Assembly: GCA_028532985.1 (NCBI GenBank)
Contig: JANCIK010000011.1
Coordinates: forward strand, 434,001 to 498,000
Direction: 5' to 3'
DNA from: Stropharia rugosoannulata
Lineage: Eukaryota > Basidiomycota > Agaricomycetes > Agaricales > Strophariaceae
DNA: 64,000 bases
The position numbers and the translations under genes are program-made. The notes below the pieces were generated by a model. It worked only from the letters and a program-made list of their open reading frames with translations. It ran no database searches and had not been told where the DNA came from. Shown here piece by piece: positions 30,131 to 41,311 of this stretch (positions are counted from its first letter, which is position 1; every line of letters starts with the position of its first letter).

Positions 30131-31693
30131 TTACTACTGTGTTTCTTTCTCATCTAACTTGTGATTTATCTCAAATATATCCCAACTCCTACAACATCCA
30201 AAACATATCCGAAGTGAGCATATTCTATCCCATTTAAAGGTTAGATTGAGAGAGGTTAGTTATGGGTTAGTATGATCCATCCACACACTCAGGTCAAAGA
30301 TAAAGGGCGAATTATTATTGATGTCGCATGGGTCATTTGAGCGCGTGCATGCTGATGATAGCTTTGCCTGCACACAATAAGCTACACCAACTGGTGGGCG
30401 TGTCTTCAGTGCATCTTGAGTGAGTACTTTGACACACAAAGGCTTCGAAATCTAGTCGAGTTTGTATTAACAGCTTTGAACTGCAAGATACCGTGTGAGG
30501 CGTGGCGCTGTGCGGCAGCAGTGTATAGGGAGTGCTGTGCGGCATTTGACGCTGCGCGAGACGCGGCACGCGACGGCGTGGGACACACACTTTTACCTGG
30601 CCTTGTTACATCCCAGTACGTCAGACAACAAGATCTGTTTAAACAGAGCTGTGCTTTCATACGTGCTATTACTACATTTGGGATCTGGTCGAAGCAGCAG
30701 TGGCCTGGCCACTTCGGATGTCCTGGACATGGTTGCCGGCTACTGTTCGGCTATCCAAGATTATCATTGGATAATGATTATACCTCGTCTTAAGGTGGAC
30801 CTACACAATTATGAATTCTTGGTGTATGAGGATTTTTGAGAGGATGGACGGTCGTTATGACCCAAGTGGTTCTTATTGGTGGAAGGAAAGGTGATTGTTT
30901 TTATCAAGGCATCCTAGTATAGGCTACATATATCTCTAGCATTGTCTTTACGGCATCAGTCTTCCTAATATCTGACCTCAATATTGTTTCTCTGTCTCCC
31001 TGTCTACCACGCTTGCCGTAGTCGCTTCTGCACATTGTCATACTCTCCATCGCTGTCGTGGTTCCTGTCAAGCATCGGTTGGCATTGCTGTTCTCGCACT
31101 CACAATAAAGCTGAGGGCAAGGAGCGTCAGGAAATGAACTCTAACGCTCCTGCTTGTGGAGACCAAGTGGAGACACCAGCATGCTTGATCCTGGGTGCAA
31201 TTGGGGTGCGCAAAGGCAAGATATGTTACGCAGGTCTAAGACGCTGAACACTATGCCGATTGAGAAGGCGACGGGCACGAGAGAAGCGTCATGGAGCAAC
31301 GAGACAACGCGACGATGACAAGTACATATGTCACGGGCACCTACCAACTTACGAAGCACACCTACATAGTACTGCTCACTGCATGTTACTTTCACCAAAC
31401 TCACACAGACAAAGGGTAGTATGTATCAAGTGCTCATAAATCAAGAAATGTGTACATTGAGCAGCTCGCGGCATCAACAAGTGTGCTCAAACGCGTTAGT
31501 TGAGCGTGTCGAGCCGCCGCGGCGTTGGTGCGTGTGTTGAGCTGAGGTGAGCGGGTCAATTGTCACACAACCGTGTGACAGCGTGTCGCTCATCACAACA
31601 CTGTTCACCACGCTCATCTCCTACCCAGCGGCACGATGAGCAGCAAACACAGCGGCACGCTGATATCTATTGGTCACATATTTCTCGGCCAAA
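30131..31693. other. No supported gene
   Basis: Several open frames exist (for example 30416-30793 plus) but none has recognisable motifs, splice context or promoter. Small hairpin TGTCACAC-AACC-GTGTGACA near 31560. Confidence 0.35.
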
Positions 31694-32072
31694 AATGCAA
31701 CATTTATCGATCGGTATTTGACGGATGAAAAGCCGACAAACATGGTACCTATATGTTTCTATATTTATATGTTCTATACATTTTCTTTTTGGTACAGAAA
31801 ACTTGAGCTAAAAAGGATTTTTATTTCTGAGACAACCATTTGATTAATCATGTCACATTTCATATAGCCAAAAAGTCGGCAAACATTTTACATATTTCCC
31901 AACTTTTTTAAGTGCATAAATGTTCTGATATAGAACAGTATACTGTCAAGATAAATAAGGGGTAAATAGCATATATCATTCTTCTTTTTTTCGCACATAA
32001 AGACTATGTTTTTGTTAACCAAAAACTGTATTCAAATACATGACGTATATAGCAATACATTTTTGGCGGCCA
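31694..32072. mobile_element. Possible small AT-rich MITE
   Basis: GGCCAAAAATG on the left and its inverse CATTTTTGGC on the right bound about 380 bp of AT-rich sequence. No target duplication is clear, so this is tentative. Confidence 0.25.
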
Positions 32073-32241
32073 AAAACAGGTCAGCGCCAGCAGTGTATGC
32101 CATGTGCATGCACAATAATACTTGATATGATGGTGGTAGATGCATAGGAAAACTTGGGAAGTCATGGAGACCATTATAATTGTGAGTGCAAAGACAAGGT
32201 TAAAAGAGCATTGAACTTTGATGAATGGAATGCAGGGACGT

Positions 32242-33657
32242 TGACAGGCCTGCGTTTACACCAAGGCTGTAAGTGGCCACAGCGGGCGGTTTGGGCTGGA
32301 GTGCAGGGGTACAGTGGAGCGGTGATTAGCCTGGTCAGTCGTCTCAGCGCTCAGCACGTGCATCACAAATCATCACGCGTGTGCTCAGCGGGCGGTTGTG
32401 TGGGGTTCAGCAGACTGTACAGGTCATAAGTACACAGTTGGATTACCTGGAATAGCCGTCAGCGGAGCACATAACGGTTACTGTCGTCCCAACGGAAGGC
32501 AGGAGTACAGCTGAGCGGAAAAATATCAAAGGCGACGAGCAGGACTGTGTGTAGACGGTGTCTCAAAAGGGGCTCAGCGGAACACATCACGAAGGCAAAA
32601 TTTGCCTAAGTCCACTTGTCAGGTGACCGTGGCGCACACGCTGGAGCATGTGATGCCCGAGGGAATGAACAATGCACACAGCACGGACTCCGCTGGGGAA
32701 CTTTGGCAGTGGTAACCAGACCTCAATAACCCAGAAAGAACCGCTCAGCGGAGTTTAACGGCGTCTCTCGGCGGAGGCTGGCAACACAACAAGGTCAGGT
32801 CGCGCTCAGCGGAGTAGTCATCAAAACGCCCAGCGGAGGCACATGCGCCCAGCGGACCTTTGGTCCGGCATTGCTAGTATTTACTCTCCACCTAAATTAG
32901 TACACAGCACGCATCTATATAAACTTGTAATTGTAACTACGGAAATCAAGCAATTGTCTACCCACTAGATCTGTGTGTTGGGCTCCGTCCCAGACCGTCA
33001 GCGGGCTGTGTTTAGCTTTTGTTAGGGTCTTTACTGTGAAGTGTATTGTGAATCATAGAAGTTTTGGATAGCTTCTGGCCACCGGGTCATTTGGAGAGCT
33101 CAGCGGGGAGTCAGTGCAACCGTGTACGAAAACTTGCGCTGTAGTGTTTTGTGAATTGAGACTGCACCACCGGGTGAACAAGGTTCTGGATAGCCTCAGC
33201 GGAATAGGACTTTGGACAGTCCCAGCGGAACGACTTTGGATAGTCAGCGGAGCGAGGCACAATTGGAAATACCAGCTTGTGTGAGCATCTGCATCGGTCA
33301 CCGGACCCCAAACCCACTCAGCAGAATAAGCCCCACAGAGCCACCATCAAAACTATACATTACTATTGATACCCTGCGCTCAGCGGAGGTCGCCCAGACA
33401 TTAATCTGAGACTTCTAGAATTAAACCCCTCCTTAAAAACGAACTTGCAGGCACTGTACAGCAGACATCTGGACTGAACTTACAAGACTCTTAAACATCA
33501 CAGTCCGCTCAGCGGAGAGGACCAGGAGAAGCGTAGACATCTATAATCCGCTTAGCTGAAGAGCGTCGCTCGATCTAAGGGATAGGATCTTGCTCCGCTG
33601 GGGTTGTGTGTGTTGTGTTTCTTGTGATTCGAGTCTAGCCCCGCGGCAGACCTCTCA
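32242..33657 (+). repeat. Solo LTR, family 1, copy D
   Basis: 1416 bp, TGACAGGCC...ACCTCTCA, flanked on both sides by ACGT (32238-32241 and 33658-33661), a 4-bp target duplication. TATATAAA near 32918. Very similar to copy A. Confidence 0.9.
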
Positions 33658-33661
33658 ACGT

Positions 33662-34099
33662 ACGTCAAGGCGGAGGTGAATGTAAATCTGTACCGTGATT
33701 CAGCCATTCAGCAATCATCGGCGGACCGGCAATCCTATTTCTGGAGGACTGAAGGCTGTAGTATATAGAGTATATCACGGACTGGCCCGTGGCGCAGGTA
33801 ACCTTAGGTAACCCGCTTTTTTGAGTGTGGTGACCTTCAGGTGACGTTACCGCTCCGATACACAAATTGCTTGGCAATGTATTGAGATTATTGGGGCCGG
33901 CTCACATCACCAGAGCACGCGCTCACAAATAATAACTCTTACACATGTAGTAGAGTCATGACAGTACAGTACCAATATATTTACAATAAACTCTTGTAAG
34001 GTACCTGCCTGGTAAAAAAAACTAGTGTTTTGTGCGACTGAGTGTGCGTGCATGTGTGTGTGCCATAGTGTGTGCGCAGGGCTTGCGTTGGACGTACAT
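33662..34099. other. No gene seen
   Basis: Contains small inverted words (GGTAACCTTAGGTAACC region near 33800) and a GT-rich run near 34050. No open frame of note. Confidence 0.4.
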
Positions 34100-34103
34100 G
34101 CGT

Positions 34104-34595
34104 TGATACGCTGATGCTCTCTATGAGCGCGTACAGGTGCGAGGTGGTTTCACACAGCTTCTAACCAACCCAAAACAACACAAACGAGATGAAATGACGT
34201 GAGAACGAGGGAGTGTAAGCTGCAGCGTCAGCTTCGAACCACTCCTGGACGAGGTATACGACGAGAACGAGGACTGAGACGAAAACTAGGGCGCTAAGAC
34301 GAGGGGAAACGAAATCTTCCTTTTTCTTCTACATAAAGTACATGCTTTATATATGTAAAATCAAAGCATAGCCTACGGAATAAGTGTAATCCTAGAATGT
34401 AGGTGCTGAGTAAGTAAAGGGGCAAGGAAAGACCTAGAATTAATGAGTAATGAAATGGAAAATGCTGGAAATGCAGGCGGGATATAGTTGTTCCGAGTGC
34501 GATGCAAGTCGGATTGTGGCACGGTGGCTGTGCGACGTGGGAACACGGACTTGTGCGTGACGGATTCCGTGGCCGTAGATGGGCGCGGCTCATCA
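34104..34595 (-). repeat. 3' LTR, family 2
   Basis: Minus strand TGATGAGCC...CAGCGTATCA. I found no difference from the 5' copy when reading both. Confidence 0.9.
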
Positions 34596-34632
34596 TCTCC
34601 TCCCTACTGAAATACTGACTGTCCTCAGTCAG
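34596..34632 (-). other. Polypurine tract and AGGA-loop hairpin
   Basis: Minus strand: stem CTGACTG-AGGA-CAGTCAG (34632-34615), then nineteen bases ending AGTAGGGAGGAGA just before the LTR. Confidence 0.75.
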
Positions 34633-35087
34633 CCGTAAACGAAAGAAATAAAACAGAACAAGAAAAAGCCGAAGCAAATAAGCAGAAAAAATGCGAAAGC
34701 TGCACAATATAACAATACCAAAAACACAATAAAATATAAAAGATGAAGGAAAACAATGCAAAGTAAATGTAATAGAATATAAACGTGCATAGAGGCATAA
34801 AATAAACGACATACTGGCGCATAGAATTTTATACCAAGAAAGGTTCATAAGATCTATCATATAAATGAAACAAGTGAGCATATATCCATAAACATATCTG
34901 AATAAATCATAAATCATAAAAGAAATGAAATACGTAGCGGCATAAGGGCATAAAGCGAGGGCAGGGGGTCCTCCCTACTTAGATATAAACCTGTGAGAGT
35001 CAAAACATAAGGTTGAACATAAAAAAGAGATGTCGAGCGATCCTGGGACATGTAAACGAAGCTGGCATGTGTGGGGGGCAAAATAAA
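34633..35087. other. Non-coding 3' interior of the gag-only element
   Basis: AT-rich, with an AT-rich Tyr/Phe/Cys-rich minus frame that looks like chance. A pol gene would be expected here in an autonomous element and is absent. Confidence 0.5.
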
Positions 35088-36728
35088 TTATCCGGGGCGC
35101 CTAGGGCGAGGGCGGCGACGTCTGGGGATAAAATAATCACTATAGGCGATATTGGGGTGAAATCTACGAGTGGCAGGTCGGCGGAGTGCATGGAAACCAA
35201 CTAGAGACGGTGGTGATGTGCAAAAACGAGAGAATATGTGTTTATCCGAGGTGCGGCATGTTCTGGTTGTAAACGATCGTCTATAAAATAGTGGCAACGA
35301 CTTGGGGGGCTTTAACTTGACTATAAATGTGTTTGACTTTAATATGACACTGCTAGGCGTAATAGACGATGGTGGCGACGAAAGGCGATCTATGTGTGAT
35401 GTCTGGGGTGCAGGAGACGAAGTAGAGGGTGCAGGCGAAGAATACATGGACGAAATGCACTTCTGGGCTGGTAAGTCGATGCTGGATGGATATATAGGTG
35501 TCCTAGGATGTGTAGCGACGAATTGAGACGCGAAGACACTGTAATATTTCTTTGAATTTGACTGAGCAATACTGGGCATAACTGCAACATTTGAGGCGAC
35601 GTCTGGGACCTGGTGACGGAGTCTGGCGATTTCCTGTTCGATTTCTGCAATCCTGGAGTCAATATTATCGATGTACTGCGTGTCTGATAGATTGGGTGAC
35701 GAGGTAACGACTGCGGGCGCGAAAATACTTTGTAAAACGGTTGGCGGCGACTGATACAACGTTCTTGACTGTCCTGGATGTCTTCTATACCATTCATCGA
35801 ATTTTTCCTTCAAAAATCGGCCTGGAATGTCTTCTGGTATGTAAGCACCGGTGGGGAGCACTACTTTGCTGTTTGAATTGCGTATAATTTTTCCTGAATG
35901 CATGTAGTCGTCAACGAGGGTACAATGTCGAATAAAGTGATTTTCTCCGCAGAACTTGCACTTGAAAACGCGAGGCTTCTTGCTGGGGCGAGTTAATGAT
36001 GTAGACGACGGCTGAGATGTACTTTGGATTTCCTGGATGATCGACTTCGTAAATGCTGCGAAAATAGTCCGAAAATCATCGAGATTAATGTTTGTACTCG
36101 AGGGCGACGGCTGAGACAGTATAGGCGACGAGGTGTGCGAGTAAACGGAGTGCGAGGCGCGCAAAATAAAAATGGCGGCGGCGTAGACGTCTGAGATAGC
36201 GTGGGGATCGTCTGGATAATGGTCTGGGAACTTGAGCGCTAAACGCGTCGAAATTTTTGTCCAAAGCGACGGGGGAAAGGCACGAGGGTACATGCGCTTC
36301 TGCTCGAGATCTGATAGGCGTTGTTTTGAAATAAGGAACCGCGAAGTCGTAATAAAATGTGTGTGGTAATCCGAAAGGTCTTCTAGAGTATTCATGCCGA
36401 TGTGCAAACGATTTTCAATCAATAATTCGAGGTTGGCGAGGGTGTACCAATAATCGTCGTTGGCAGATGGGTAAAGCTCGAAGACGGCGTCCTTAAAATT
36501 GTCAAAGGTCGAGAAATTGTCCAAAAATTGAGGAAGCGACTCCCAAAGGTCGGCGGTGTCGTTATCTACGTAGCGTAAGGCGTAACGCTTCTGCTTGGAG
36601 GTGGCAACGATGCCGGATGTGCTGAATAGGTACTGAAGGTCGTAAAAATAATGCTTGAGCCCACGGGGCTTTGCTGGGTCGAAAGTCGGTGCGCTGGGGT
36701 CTCCAAAAGCTGGCATAGGAAAGGACAT
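35088..36728 (-). CDS. Gag of the gag-only retrotransposon, 546 aa
   Basis: Starts MSFPMPAFGDPSAPTFDPAK at 36728. The capsid region has FDPAKPRGLKHYFYDLQYLF, YALRYVDNDTADLWESLP and FELYP, as in Agaricomycete gypsy Gag. A zinc knuckle near residue 254 reads CKFCGENHFIRHC: C-x2-C-x3-H-x4-C, one residue short of the usual C-x2-C-x4-H-x4-C. After it comes SKVVLPTGAYIPEDIPGRF, another conserved segment, then a Ser/Pro-rich tail. The frame is undamaged. It packages the element's RNA; the remaining enzymes must be supplied in trans. Related in layout to the Gag at 1-1376. Confidence 0.88.
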   Translation of the reverse strand: MSFPMPAFGDPSAPTFDPAKPRGLKHYFYDLQYLFSTSGIVATSKQKRYALRYVDNDTADLWESLPQFLDNFSTFDNFKDAVFELYPSANDDYWYTLANLELLIENRLHIGMNTLEDLSDYHTHFITTSRFLISKQRLSDLEQKRMYPRAFPPSLWTKISTRLALKFPDHYPDDPHAISDVYAAAIFILRASHSVYSHTSSPILSQPSPSSTNINLDDFRTIFAAFTKSIIQEIQSTSQPSSTSLTRPSKKPRVFKCKFCGENHFIRHCTLVDDYMHSGKIIRNSNSKVVLPTGAYIPEDIPGRFLKEKFDEWYRRHPGQSRTLYQSPPTVLQSIFAPAVVTSSPNLSDTQYIDNIDSRIAEIEQEIARLRHQVPDVASNVAVMPSIAQSNSKKYYSVFASQFVATHPRTPIYPSSIDLPAQKCISSMYSSPAPSTSSPAPQTSHIDRLSSPPSSITPSSVILKSNTFIVKLKPPKSLPLFYRRSFTTRTCRTSDKHIFSRFCTSPPSLVGFHALRRPATRRFHPNIAYSDYFIPRRRRPRPRRPG

Positions 36729-36842
36729 AATGAGAAACGAGTGTAGAGGGACGACGAAGTGTTGGAGGAATTAATTGTGAATTAATGTCGAAAATCCGCG
36801 AATATAACGGGATTAGCTGAAGTCCAGTGCATAGGAAACTCA

Positions 36843-36861
36843 CCCCTCGCGGTGGGCTCCA
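36843..36861 (-). other. Primer-binding site of the gag-only element
   Basis: TGGAGCCCACCGCGAGGGG on the minus strand, three bases after the 5' LTR; identical to the one at 1440-1458. Confidence 0.75.
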
Positions 36862-36864
36862 AAA

Positions 36865-37356
36865 TGATACGCTGATGCTCTCTATGAGCGCGTACAGGTG
36901 CGAGGTGGTTTCACACAGCTTCTAACCAACCCAAAACAACACAAACGAGATGAAATGACGTGAGAACGAGGGAGTGTAAGCTGCAGCGTCAGCTTCGAAC
37001 CACTCCTGGACGAGGTATACGACGAGAACGAGGACTGAGACGAAAACTAGGGCGCTAAGACGAGGGGAAACGAAATCTTCCTTTTTCTTCTACATAAAGT
37101 ACATGCTTTATATATGTAAAATCAAAGCATAGCCTACGGAATAAGTGTAATCCTAGAATGTAGGTGCTGAGTAAGTAAAGGGGCAAGGAAAGACCTAGAA
37201 TTAATGAGTAATGAAATGGAAAATGCTGGAAATGCAGGCGGGATATAGTTGTTCCGAGTGCGATGCAAGTCGGATTGTGGCACGGTGGCTGTGCGACGTG
37301 GGAACACGGACTTGTGCGTGACGGATTCCGTGGCCGTAGATGGGCGCGGCTCATCA
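36865..37356 (-). repeat. 5' LTR, family 2
   Basis: 492 bp, same sequence as 34104-34595. Outer flank GCGT. Confidence 0.9.
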
Positions 37357-37493
37357 GCGTGTGCGTGTTGCTTGCGGCCGCGTGCGTGCAGTGCGTGCTT
37401 GGGCCACCTTGGGCCATCCGTGCTATTGGGGCCCACTTCACTCATAGTATAACGCTTGCCACTGTCTTAAACTGTCGTCGCTTACCTCCTAAC

Positions 37494-40400
37494 ATGAGCT
37501 TCGAGGCCACAATTCAATTTACAACCCCTTCAAAAAGGCAGCATGAAGCACTCACAAGTTCATTGGGCCCTCGTACCTCACGCAAAAGGCAGAAATGCGA
37601 GCCTCAGAACTGTGTCAAGGCTGAAATACTTGACAATCCTGCTTCATTGACCGCTCCTACTACTACTTTACTTTACACAATGCCCTCGGAAACTGGTCAG
37701 CCCGCCTCTGATTTCCCAACTGTACCCGTGACTCTGTCACCTCTGACACCTGCAGCTCAATCTCTCGAAGAAAGAGCACATCAAATCCATCTACAACGTC
37801 AGAGAGAATGGGTGGAAGATAAGGGAACCGAGCTAGCATACAACCGACACCTCCGTAATTATGAACAATGGTGGGAGGCAGACCAGTTCCGACAGCAGCA
37901 AGATGCCATTACACAAGGTTTTAGCCCGGGACCAGTCATAGAGGCGCACCCTATTACTGCTATAAAAGTTTCAATTTTTATGAATTATGAGCTTTCATGT
38001 CCCAAGGTATTTGATTCGATTATGTTCTATGTCATTAACTTAGTTACTTGATTAAAAGAAACGAAGCAATGGTACTAGTATTGAAGGTACCACAGTAGGA
38101 CCGTCTGTAATCAAGCAGGCTATTACTGCATTGGAAAGCTATCGCCACAACCACCAGCGTGACCCCATTTACAAGGTATGTCAGGAAGCGCAAATTCCAC
38201 TATGCCATAGCGCAGATATTAATTTAATTGAGTGTATGGCTGAGGCGAATGAGCCCCAACGGCAGGCTGACTCCCAGGAGACGAAATCATTTGGGGCCGT
38301 ATCACGTATGTATAATTACCATTCAATTTCTAAAGCTAACATGTGCATAATCTATAGAAACATTTTTGGATGGAAATGAGCTGCAGAAAGTCTCAATGTC
38401 ATACTTCCATAAGACTTCTGATAAACCATCTACACGGGACACTTACCTTTCTCTCCGTGACCGTGCAATGCTTCTGTTCTCCACCGCAATGGCATTCCGA
38501 GGCGATGATACACGGTCAATTCTGCTATCAGACATAGGAATACAAGATATTCCTATGCTTGATATTGGCCTCGATGCGAAACTAAAGGTACATAATTTTT
38601 GTTTCTATAATTACCAACTATTAATGTGGCATTAGGCACTTGTCGTTTTCAGTGATCAAGGGAAAACAAATACAAATGGCCGCATCGACATTGTGGCCGC
38701 ATTTCGACATCGTCACATTGAGCTCTGTTCAATCTTTGCATTAGCTTCGTACTTTTTTGCCTGGTTTCATGTGTTGAAAAAACCTGCTCCAGATTTCAAG
38801 CCAGACTTTGATCATCCCAAGAGCGGAGACACGGGATATCGAGATTGGTACAAGCTCTACCTTTTCCCGGGTCAAACTCCGTATACGGAGATGTCAGCAG
38901 ATAGTATGTATAGGTGTGAGGTCATCGCTACTTATAGTCCTATACTGACTATTTTAAGATCACCGCAAGCGCTTCAATCAAGTAAAGCTGGCCAACGATA
39001 TATGCTTCAAGAAAGTTAATCACGCAGGAAGGCCATATGCTGTGACAACAGCCATTGCCTTTGGTGCGTCAACAGAGAGTGTGAAGGCCATGGGCCTCTG
39101 GTCGACTCCGGGATCTTTTATGTGCTATAATCGAGCACTGCCGACCAATGCAATGGTGGCTCTGGCAGGTTTTAATGGACGTCAACTGGACTCATACTTT
39201 ATATCTCGGGAATGCTTAGGTATGTCTATGAGTTTAAATGTAGCTATCAACATTATTTAATTCACATAGATCCCCCGCCTGACCTCCTTACAAAGATTTT
39301 TCCGTGGATTGAGCAAGAAGAAAAAGATATGAGAGAGAGAAAAGAGAGGTATGGGAGGAATGCGCAAGATGCTAGCCTAATCCAGTTGCTCCGTCTACTC
39401 CGCTTCCTACGCACAGTGTTGCTCCAGGATGCTGCACTGCTGTACACCAGATATCCAGACCTTTACATGCTCTCATTTGCTCCATTCAACACACCGGAGT
39501 TTAAAGATTTCTCGCAAGGAGCATCAGCAAATGTTGAGGCTGCAGAAGTCAAAGGACGCCAGCAGCTAGAGAACTTACCTCATAAGTTCTCATCTGTGCT
39601 CAAAGGCATAATCGAAACATCGACCATCAAGCAAGAGCAAACTCAGCGGACTGTTGATAATGTAAAAACCGATATAAACATTCGTCTTGACTGCGTGGAA
39701 GAGATTCTCGTGACTTCTCTTCAAGTCCTTGCCGCTTCAGGGAGTGGAAAGACACGAAAACGAAAGGCAATTGATGACATAGCTCTGTTGGCACAGTCAT
39801 CTACTGGTGGGTATTTGTTTTACTGTACTCGAGCACAACAGCAACAAGACCGACCATTAATCTCAAGCTATAAGACGCAAAGTAGAGGATGCAGGAGTGT
39901 CCTCCAAAGATCTAGAGTCCGCCAGAGATTACGAGCCATTGCCCTGCATTCAGGCCATAGTGGAGACTATACCAACTGCACCTACCGAGCTATCAACAGC
40001 AAATGTGGTTGTAAGTAGCAGCGGAGATGTTTACTCATCGAAAATATTTCCACTGAGCCCAGACATCAACATCCAAGCCGTGCAGATGAAAGCTCTGTAC
40101 GAATTGGAGGAAAAGATCCCCCACAAAACACTCAAGACTCACGTGTTTGAATGGGACACTAAGCATGCAGATTGGTTACCCGTATTCAATGATTTTTGGA
40201 AGCCGTCAAAAGGAGTCACGCCGTCCATTGAGGAAATATGGGAAGAGCATATCAATGGCATTGGCGGACACTTGTCAATCTTGCAGCTGAAGTCCATTTG
40301 GGGTGGTCGATGGAAGCGCAACCAGGGAAAGATAAAGACAGAATCAGCAAGACGTTCAAAGGTAGTTGAGCTCATAACCCGTCTCAGTGAACAGCCTGGT

Positions 40401-40556
40401 TGGGATGCAAAAGCAGCACTTAATTATTTGCATAACCACCATGGCATCTCGAGCTCATCGCCACTTGGGCACCTGAAGAACTTACGAGCATTTATTGAAC
40501 ACTTACAGAAAGACAAAGATGCCATTAACTGTATTGTAGATTCCTCATTTATGTAG
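37494..40556 (+). CDS. Crypton-type tyrosine recombinase with GCR1_C-like domain, seven exons, 914 aa
   Basis: Exons 37494-38006, 38059-38305, 38358-38587, 38636-38903, 38959-39219, 39270-39806 and 39868-40556 join to an intact frame. The introns are 48-61 nt, GT-AG. Start MSFEATIQFTTPSKRQ. Residues ~190-500 match the Ndc10/Crypton recombinase core. Catalytic residues are all visible: Arg in AFRGDDTRSILLSD, H-x-x-R in NHAGRPYA, GLWSTPGS, and the nucleophile Tyr in FMCYNRALP. The C-terminus (HVFEWDTKHADWLPVF, PSIEEIWEEHINGIGG, IWGGRW) fits the GCR1_C DNA-binding domain typical of fungal Cryptons. The family cuts and rejoins DNA through a 3'-phosphotyrosine. No stop or frameshift is seen, so it may still be active or be domesticated. 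Cryptons lack terminal inverted repeats, so the element borders are not visible. Confidence 0.85.
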
Positions 40557-40749
40557 TAGCAAGTTATTGTTAATAATTATCCGAGATCATATTACACGAG
40601 CAAGTTAGATCTACGCAACACCAACACACTGCAGACACACTGCAGCTGAGCTGAGCACAGCATCTGTGCACTCTGACTGAATGGCGTGCTACTCCGACTC
40701 AGGTGTACGCTGGTGTACACAAGGGATCTAAGACACGCCAAGATACACT

Positions 40750-40760
40750 GAGCATATAAG
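40750..40760 (+). promoter_or_regulatory. TATA-like element before the small protein locus
   Basis: GAGCATATAAG, about 40 bp upstream of the ATG at 40794. Confidence 0.4.
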
Positions 40761-40793
40761 ATGGGTACCTAGAAGACAGATTAACCAAATATC

Positions 40794-41311
40794 ATGGCCA
40801 CCGTTGGTACCTCGGAAAGCACGGAAAGCACAGCCGACGAGGTTATTGACTTAACTAATGTGGTAACTGATTCTGAAAATGAATCTTCCCGTACTGGACA
40901 TCATCGCCCTGTTGTTCATCTCGGCACTCTAGATCTGACTGTGTCAAAGGAGTCAGTTGCAGGCGAGCTATGAATCATGATACCACTCAAATAATCTATA
41001 ACCAATATGTCCCAGATTCCAGCAAGATCTACTGTGACCTGACAGGAAGCGACTCCGAAGAAATAGAGTGGTCAGAGTTATCTGACCTTTTTTCCCACAA
41101 GCGGAAGCGGAGTAGAAGCACGGCATCAAACAAACCACATGGAAACTCTCCTTCCAGCCAGCCAACAACTAAGAAAGCGAAGGTTACTTACGTGGATGTA
41201 AGCACCAGTAGCAGTGACAGTGGTCGAGAGACCACCGGTGCAGGTGCAGATGGTGCAAATGATACTGCAGGCATAGCAGTTGATACCACAGACGCAGATA
41301 CTGCTAGCTAG
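40794..41311 (+). CDS. Small acidic/basic nuclear-type protein locus, two overlapping frames
   Basis: Frame 1, 40794-40973, 59 aa, starts MATVGTSESTESTADEVIDL; EVIDLTNVV followed by acidic residues looks like a SUMO-interacting motif. Its stop overlaps the ATG of frame 2 (ATGA at 40970). Frame 2, 40970-41311, 113 aa, has IYCDLTGSDSEEIE, a second such motif, then KRKRSRS, a likely nuclear signal, and a Thr/Ala/Asp-rich tail. The style is shared, so they are probably one gene with a missed intron or a one-base frameshift. It lies 240 bp after the recombinase, same strand. Function unknown; a nuclear scaffold or regulator is a guess. Confidence 0.4.

Larger units (their letters stand above)
34104..37356 (-). 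mobile_element. Complete gag-only LTR retrotransposon, 3253 bp
   Basis: Two 492-bp LTRs (34104-34595 and 36865-37356), apparently identical, bound a 2269-bp interior. GCGT flanks both sides (34100-34103, 37357-37360). On the minus strand the order is 5' LTR, three bases, primer-binding site, gag, hairpin, polypurine tract, 3' LTR. No protease, reverse transcriptase or integrase is present. It must depend on enzymes made elsewhere. Identical LTRs and an open gag imply a very recent insertion. Confidence 0.9.

Noticed and set aside
30416..30793. 125-codon plus frame as a gene
   Set aside because: No recognisable motif, promoter or splice support; competing frames on both strands are similar in length.
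34294..34917. Hydrophobic 207-codon minus frame as a membrane protein
   Set aside because: It spans the 3' LTR and AT-rich non-coding interior of the gag-only element; the Phe/Tyr/Leu content is compositional.
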